A stretch of DNA of 7,223 bases from an archaeon (GTDB taxonomy: Archaea > Thermoproteota > Nitrososphaeria > Nitrososphaerales > CADDZS01), in the NCBI GenBank assembly GCA_021806865.1, contig JAKAPU010000143.1, forward strand, positions 1 to 7,223, in the 5' to 3' direction. Every line of letters begins with the position of its first letter. Position 1 is the stretch's first letter. The notes beneath the pieces were generated by a model. It had not been told where the DNA came from, made no database searches, and saw only the letters and a program-made list of their open reading frames with translations. Below, in pieces: positions 3,679 to 7,223 of the stretch. A program made the position numbers and the translations under genes.

Positions 3679-6580
3679 ACAAGCTTCGTGATCTCTTCAA
3701 GAACGGAATTGGATTGTACCAGTTCCATCTACCTAGCGAAGACATGACGGCTGGTACAAGATAAGTTCTGACAACCAGGGCATCAACAAGTATCGAGAAC
3801 GAAAATGCAAAACCTATCTCTTTCAGAAGCAGGTCGTTAGACAGGAAGAGTGCTCCCAGCGATCCTGCAAGAATTATCGCTGCCGCAGTGATTATTCCAC
3901 CGGTTTGTTCAATTGCGTGAACTATTGCGTCATTGAGTTTCTGACCTTTTGCCGCTTCTTCTCTGATTCTGGTCAAAATGAAAATGTTGTAATCCATCCC
4001 TAGCCCAAGCAATGTCACGAACAAGAACAGCGGCGTGATGAATAGTAGCCCGTAGTTGAAGAAAGTCTGGAATACAAGCTTTGTAAGAGCGAGCGTCCAG
4101 ACTATACTCATCAGAACTGAAACAACCGCAAAGAGCGGCAAAAAGAGAGAGCCCAGCACAACTAGCAGCACCAATGCCACGCCTATTGCGACGATTGGAA
4201 GGACCGAGTTGAACTGCCCGCCAACTTCATTTCGTGTATCAAGTATTCCTCCGGCTGCTCCGCCAAGGTATATTCCTGTGACACCAGTCGAATTGAAATT
4301 CTGGTGGAGGTAGGTTCTAATCGTTTGAGCATCGTTGATGGCTTTCGTCGAATAAGGATCGATTCTAAAGTTCACTGTTATTAGAGCCGTTTTGTTATCC
4401 TTCCCTATGTTTTGGAGTACTGACGAAAGGGTTCGGTTATCAGAGACGACCGATCGAGAAAGATTATCGTATGCGACAGGTACCCCAAATGGCATGGTCG
4501 GCCCTGTGACATTCAAAATGTCCTTGTTGGAAACAAGATACGAAGACATGTTCTGGAGCAGACCCATTTCGGAAGTGTTGAACTTGCTCCCATTCCACAG
4601 TGGCTCTGAGAAAGTCACTACAACATACGTCGGATTTATTCGACCTCCGCCAAATGCTGAAGTCAGTTGGTTGGACGCTGCAATCGATGGGAGATTTGCC
4701 GGCGCTCCAGCAAGAAAATCGTATGTGGGAACGGTGTTGACATAGACGTATAGTGCAGGGAGTGTAACAAGCACCGCGATCAGAATCAGAACCTTCGCAT
4801 TCTTTACGGAAAACTTGCCGCTCCTCGAGAAATATCCCGTCTTCTTTTCCAGTTTTGCGATTACTGACGCAGCGTAGTTTACGAATCTCTTGCCTGAGTT
4901 TGGCCAAAAAGTCCTGCCGCCGGCAATCGCGAGTATCGCGGGCACCAGAGTCAGAGCAACTGAAAGTGCAACTAGCACTCCCAGACCCACGATCAGACCC
5001 ATTGTTCGCAAAAACACAATTGACGTGAAAGACAACGAAAGAAACGAAATGATCACGGTAGCTCCGCTGGTAGCTATACTTTCTCCGGCCCAGGTGATAG
5101 ATTTCACAATCGCGTCAGAAACATTCAACCCCTTGACGCGCTCTTCTCTGAATCTTGCTATTATGAAAACGCTGTAGTCTGTACCTACGCCTATGAGAAC
5201 TGTGTCAAGAATTGTCGGTATTGTGAAATCTACCTTGCTGACAAAAGTGTTGACCACCACGATGAACGATTCCGCTATTCCAAGTGCAAGGCCTATTGTC
5301 CCTAGCGTCATGAACGGAGTCAGTACGGATCTAAAGAAGAGACCAGTTGCAACAATCAGAAGGATAATTGTAACTGGAAGTATAACAGCAAGGTCGTTTT
5401 GCGTCGAACCCGAAAAGTCGTAGTTTATCGCGTCACTTCCAGTTACAAGAGCTGAGGAAATTCGAGGATAATTCCCGGTTGAAAGCACCGAGTGTATAGT
5501 AGAACGTATAGCGAGAAGGTTTGAATCCGACGATCGGTTCAGACCAAGAGAAATCAGAGTCGTGTTCCGAGAGGGCGAAACGAAAGAGTCTATCAAAGAT
5601 TTGATCTCGTTGCCAGGCTGGTACAAATTGGGATTCCAGACGATGTTGCCGGCTAGTTTATCAAGCGAGGAATTGTCATAGTGTTGCCCTAATGAGTACG
5701 TCGCGTTGACGAATACGATTGAAAAACCACTTTGATTTGAAACAAATTTCACTGCAAAGTTGGCAAAGGTTGAGTTAATCTTTGAACTTGAGTACGTCAA
5801 GTAGTCGCCCAATGTGAGCGAATTGATCAAGCCCGTTCCGAAGCTTCGTGAGCTTTTCATGTAGTTGTCCACATACTGGAGGCTCGATATGTTTGCAGCG
5901 TAGGTTGCTCGCTCGAGGAATGTATAATTTGCAAGTGCGGGGTTTTGAAAGCTGCTGCTCCAAGATTCATTGAAGTAGTTCAATACGTGGGAAGAGTAAA
6001 GATTGTAAGCCGTCTCGTTAGCGGCAGAGAGATTTGCAGATACTGTGTGATACGCGATCGCGTTTGCCTGGTCAACACTATGCGTCGAATTGAATGCCCC
6101 TTGCCATACACCAAGGTAAAATGCTGGCACGCCGTAAATGAGTCTTGAAGTTTTGTTTGCGGCATTGTATGTGCTGAAAGCACCGCTGTTTGTGCCATTT
6201 ATCAAAGAGTAGAGGACCGAGTATACGGTGGTCGTGTTCTGTAGCCCGTGAATCGTCGAGTTTGATTTTATCTGCGAGACCACATCGGACAAGAATTTCT
6301 GAGTTTGCAGAGACGATACGTTGTTGCCAGACACAACGACAAGTAACGAGCTGTTTGGAACCGAGCTGGGGAATTGGGCGCTGATTATGTTGCCGGCTAT
6401 GACCGATTCCAGATTGGTTCCAGATGCAGTTCCTTGTTGCAGTGAAGTGGACTTGGCTGCGTTGATCGTCGCTGGTAGCGCTACGAGCAAAGCAACTATC
6501 CAAACTGCGATTACGAGATATTTCCTCTTGACTATCAGTGAGCCTAGCCTTGCGAATGCATTAGGTTTGCTTGCGAGCAA
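3662..6580 (-). CDS. MMPL/RND-superfamily membrane transporter (probable exporter)
   Basis: A 972-residue protein with the duplicated RND fold: TM1 at about 21-42, a large outer domain 43-396, TM2-TM6 at 397-552, a cytoplasmic link, TM7 at about 595-615, a second outer domain 616-792, and TM8-TM12 to about 945. The proton-relay signatures are intact in both halves: GVGTDYSVF with D468-Y469 in TM4 and GLGMDYNIF with D863-Y864 in TM10, each followed by an RxREE loop. Such proteins export lipids, drugs or other hydrophobic compounds using the proton gradient; the substrate here is unknown. The two outer domains carry 26 N-x-S/T sequons against one elsewhere, as expected for an archaeal S-layer-side glycoprotein. 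The start is TTG at 6580: an in-frame TGA lies 15 bp upstream, a GAGGA motif is well placed, and the short basic N-terminus before TM1 is family-like. TetR gene 35 bp upstream; zinc-finger gene overlaps the end. Confidence 0.93.
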   Translation of the reverse strand: MLASKPNAFARLGSLIVKRKYLVIAVWIVALLVALPATINAAKSTSLQQGTASGTNLESVIAGNIISAQFPSSVPNSSLLVVVSGNNVSSLQTQKFLSDVVSQIKSNSTIHGLQNTTTVYSVLYSLINGTNSGAFSTYNAANKTSRLIYGVPAFYLGVWQGAFNSTHSVDQANAIAYHTVSANLSAANETAYNLYSSHVLNYFNESWSSSFQNPALANYTFLERATYAANISSLQYVDNYMKSSRSFGTGLINSLTLGDYLTYSSSKINSTFANFAVKFVSNQSGFSIVFVNATYSLGQHYDNSSLDKLAGNIVWNPNLYQPGNEIKSLIDSFVSPSRNTTLISLGLNRSSDSNLLAIRSTIHSVLSTGNYPRISSALVTGSDAINYDFSGSTQNDLAVILPVTIILLIVATGLFFRSVLTPFMTLGTIGLALGIAESFIVVVNTFVSKVDFTIPTILDTVLIGVGTDYSVFIIARFREERVKGLNVSDAIVKSITWAGESIATSGATVIISFLSLSFTSIVFLRTMGLIVGLGVLVALSVALTLVPAILAIAGGRTFWPNSGKRFVNYAASVIAKLEKKTGYFSRSGKFSVKNAKVLILIAVLVTLPALYVYVNTVPTYDFLAGAPANLPSIAASNQLTSAFGGGRINPTYVVVTFSEPLWNGSKFNTSEMGLLQNMSSYLVSNKDILNVTGPTMPFGVPVAYDNLSRSVVSDNRTLSSVLQNIGKDNKTALITVNFRIDPYSTKAINDAQTIRTYLHQNFNSTGVTGIYLGGAAGGILDTRNEVGGQFNSVLPIVAIGVALVLLVVLGSLFLPLFAVVSVLMSIVWTLALTKLVFQTFFNYGLLFITPLFLFVTLLGLGMDYNIFILTRIREEAAKGQKLNDAIVHAIEQTGGIITAAAIILAGSLGALFLSNDLLLKEIGFAFSFSILVDALVVRTYLVPAVMSSLGRWNWYNPIPFLKRSRSLFEKRD

Positions 6581-6589
6581 TGTCGATCT

Positions 6590-6594
6590 TCCTC
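6590..6594 (-). promoter_or_regulatory. Shine-Dalgarno-like site for the MMPL gene
   Basis: GAGGA on the minus strand, about 9 bases before the TTG at 6580, inside the 35-bp spacer after the TetR stop. It supports the TTG start and fits archaeal habits, where genes inside operons keep Shine-Dalgarno sites while first genes are often leaderless. Confidence 0.5.
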
Positions 6595-6615
6595 AAATGG
6601 AAAGCGGGTGTTTGT

Positions 6616-7223
6616 TCACCGAGTGTGTTGAATCAGGTTCACTTTGTTGACAGCAGGAATCTTTCTGAAATCGCGGAATCCATCGCTCAACATTAGGGAG
6701 AGAATCCTGGCCCATGAATTTTGAAGCTCTTCATCACTGTAACCCAGCGCCTTGAGTATCTGTAATCCGTTGTATAGTGCAATGGAACCAAGGGCGACTT
6801 CCCTGATCTCCGTTGTTGTGATTCCTTCTCTCACTTGAGACTGGAAGACCTCAACGATTATCTCCTGCATTTTTCTGAATTCCAAAAGCCTTTGACGCTT
6901 TAGCTCCTTGCTTCTGGTAGACTCTGCGAGCAATTCGATCGCCATGCGCTCGTTGTTCTGAGGCAGTCCCTCCTTGGACTCCAAGTAGAAGGCCTTGGCA
7001 GTTGCTGCGATATCGCCTGATGTCCAGTCGTGGCGTTCCAGCAGCTCCCTTAGATAACTCAACTGCAATTCTGAGAGAGTTTCGAAGATTTCCCTCTTTG
7101 ATCTGAAATATAGATAGATTGTTCCTCTAGCTATTTTCAGCGACTTGGCGACATCATCCAGGTTAGTCTTGTGATAGCCTCTCTTGATGAATTCCTTGAA
7201 AGCCGCCGCGAGTATTCTTCTTT
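6616..7223 (-). CDS. TetR/AcrR-family transcriptional regulator (N-terminus cut)
   Basis: The frame enters at the right edge and gives 201 residues to a TGA at 6616. Residues 3-46 of the fragment form the classic TetR DNA-binding domain: ILAAAFKEFIKRGYHKTNL, then DDVAKSLKIARGTIYLYF with recognition helix about 31-39, then SKREIF. Only about 5-15 N-terminal residues should be missing. The rest is a helical ligand-binding and dimerisation domain with no named subfamily. TetR proteins usually repress a neighbouring exporter and let go when they bind its substrate. The MMPL gene 35 bp downstream on the same strand is the obvious target, and the operator should lie just beyond the window. A TTG at 7068 would give a shorter frame lacking the DNA-binding domain and is not the true start. 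Confidence 0.9.
   Translation of the reverse strand, partial: RRILAAAFKEFIKRGYHKTNLDDVAKSLKIARGTIYLYFRSKREIFETLSELQLSYLRELLERHDWTSGDIAATAKAFYLESKEGLPQNNERMAIELLAESTRSKELKRQRLLEFRKMQEIIVEVFQSQVREGITTTEIREVALGSIALYNGLQILKALGYSDEELQNSWARILSLMLSDGFRDFRKIPAVNKVNLIQHTR

Noticed and set aside
4056..6503. Numerous frames of 60-150 aa on both strands within the MMPL gene
   Set aside because: All lie inside a transporter frame with two intact signature motifs and 12 membrane segments; shadows.
6616..7068. TetR gene starting at the TTG at 7068
   Set aside because: The frame continues upstream to the window edge through a perfect TetR helix-turn-helix, so 7068 is an internal leucine.
1..7223. CRISPR array, tRNA or rRNA genes
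   Set aside because: No regularly spaced direct repeats and no tRNA or rRNA-like stretch seen on reading; the TnpB is not linked to any cas gene here.

Overview
This window reads as archaeal DNA. Small single C2H2 zinc-finger proteins, a HTH regulator fused to paired CBS domains, an archaeal-type TnpB, TATA-like boxes close to start codons, and a transporter whose outer loops are full of N-glycosylation sequons all point that way. GC looks intermediate. Nitrososphaerota (non-ammonia-oxidising soil Thaumarchaeota) or Thermoplasmatota would fit, but the lineage cannot be fixed from this window. Most genes are on the minus strand and at least three appear to start with TTG.

Left part (1-844, minus): an almost complete FAD-binding medium subunit of a molybdopterin hydroxylase (xanthine/CO dehydrogenase, CoxM-like), cut at its C-terminus by the window edge. 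Next to it (914-2424) is what I read as a mobile element of about 1.5 kb. It is bounded by 21-bp terminal inverted repeats (20/21 identical) and flanked by an 8-bp target duplication (TATATCAG / TACATCAG, 7/8). Its main cargo is an intact-looking TnpB RuvC-type nuclease gene. No tnpA and no DDE transposase are present. Inverted repeats with a target duplication are not the normal architecture of an IS200/IS605 TnpB element, and this is the most interesting observation in the window. Without the insertion, the HTH-CBS regulator gene (2450-3025) would lie about 100 bp upstream of the coxM-like gene on the same strand.

Middle part (2450-3678): the HTH-CBS regulator (minus) and a small C2H2 zinc-finger gene (plus) diverge from a 154-bp region. 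That region holds a TATA-like box and a cluster of CGATT/AATCG half-sites, a likely operator. A second C2H2 zinc-finger gene (minus) converges tail to tail with the first and overlaps the end of the transporter gene.

Right part (3421-7223, minus): a compact TetR - MMPL/RND transporter - zinc finger cluster. The TetR repressor is cut at its N-terminus by the window edge. The transporter follows 35 bp after it and overlaps the zinc-finger gene by 17 bp. The natural reading is a TetR-controlled exporter operon with an added zinc-finger protein. The transported substrate cannot be told from the sequence.
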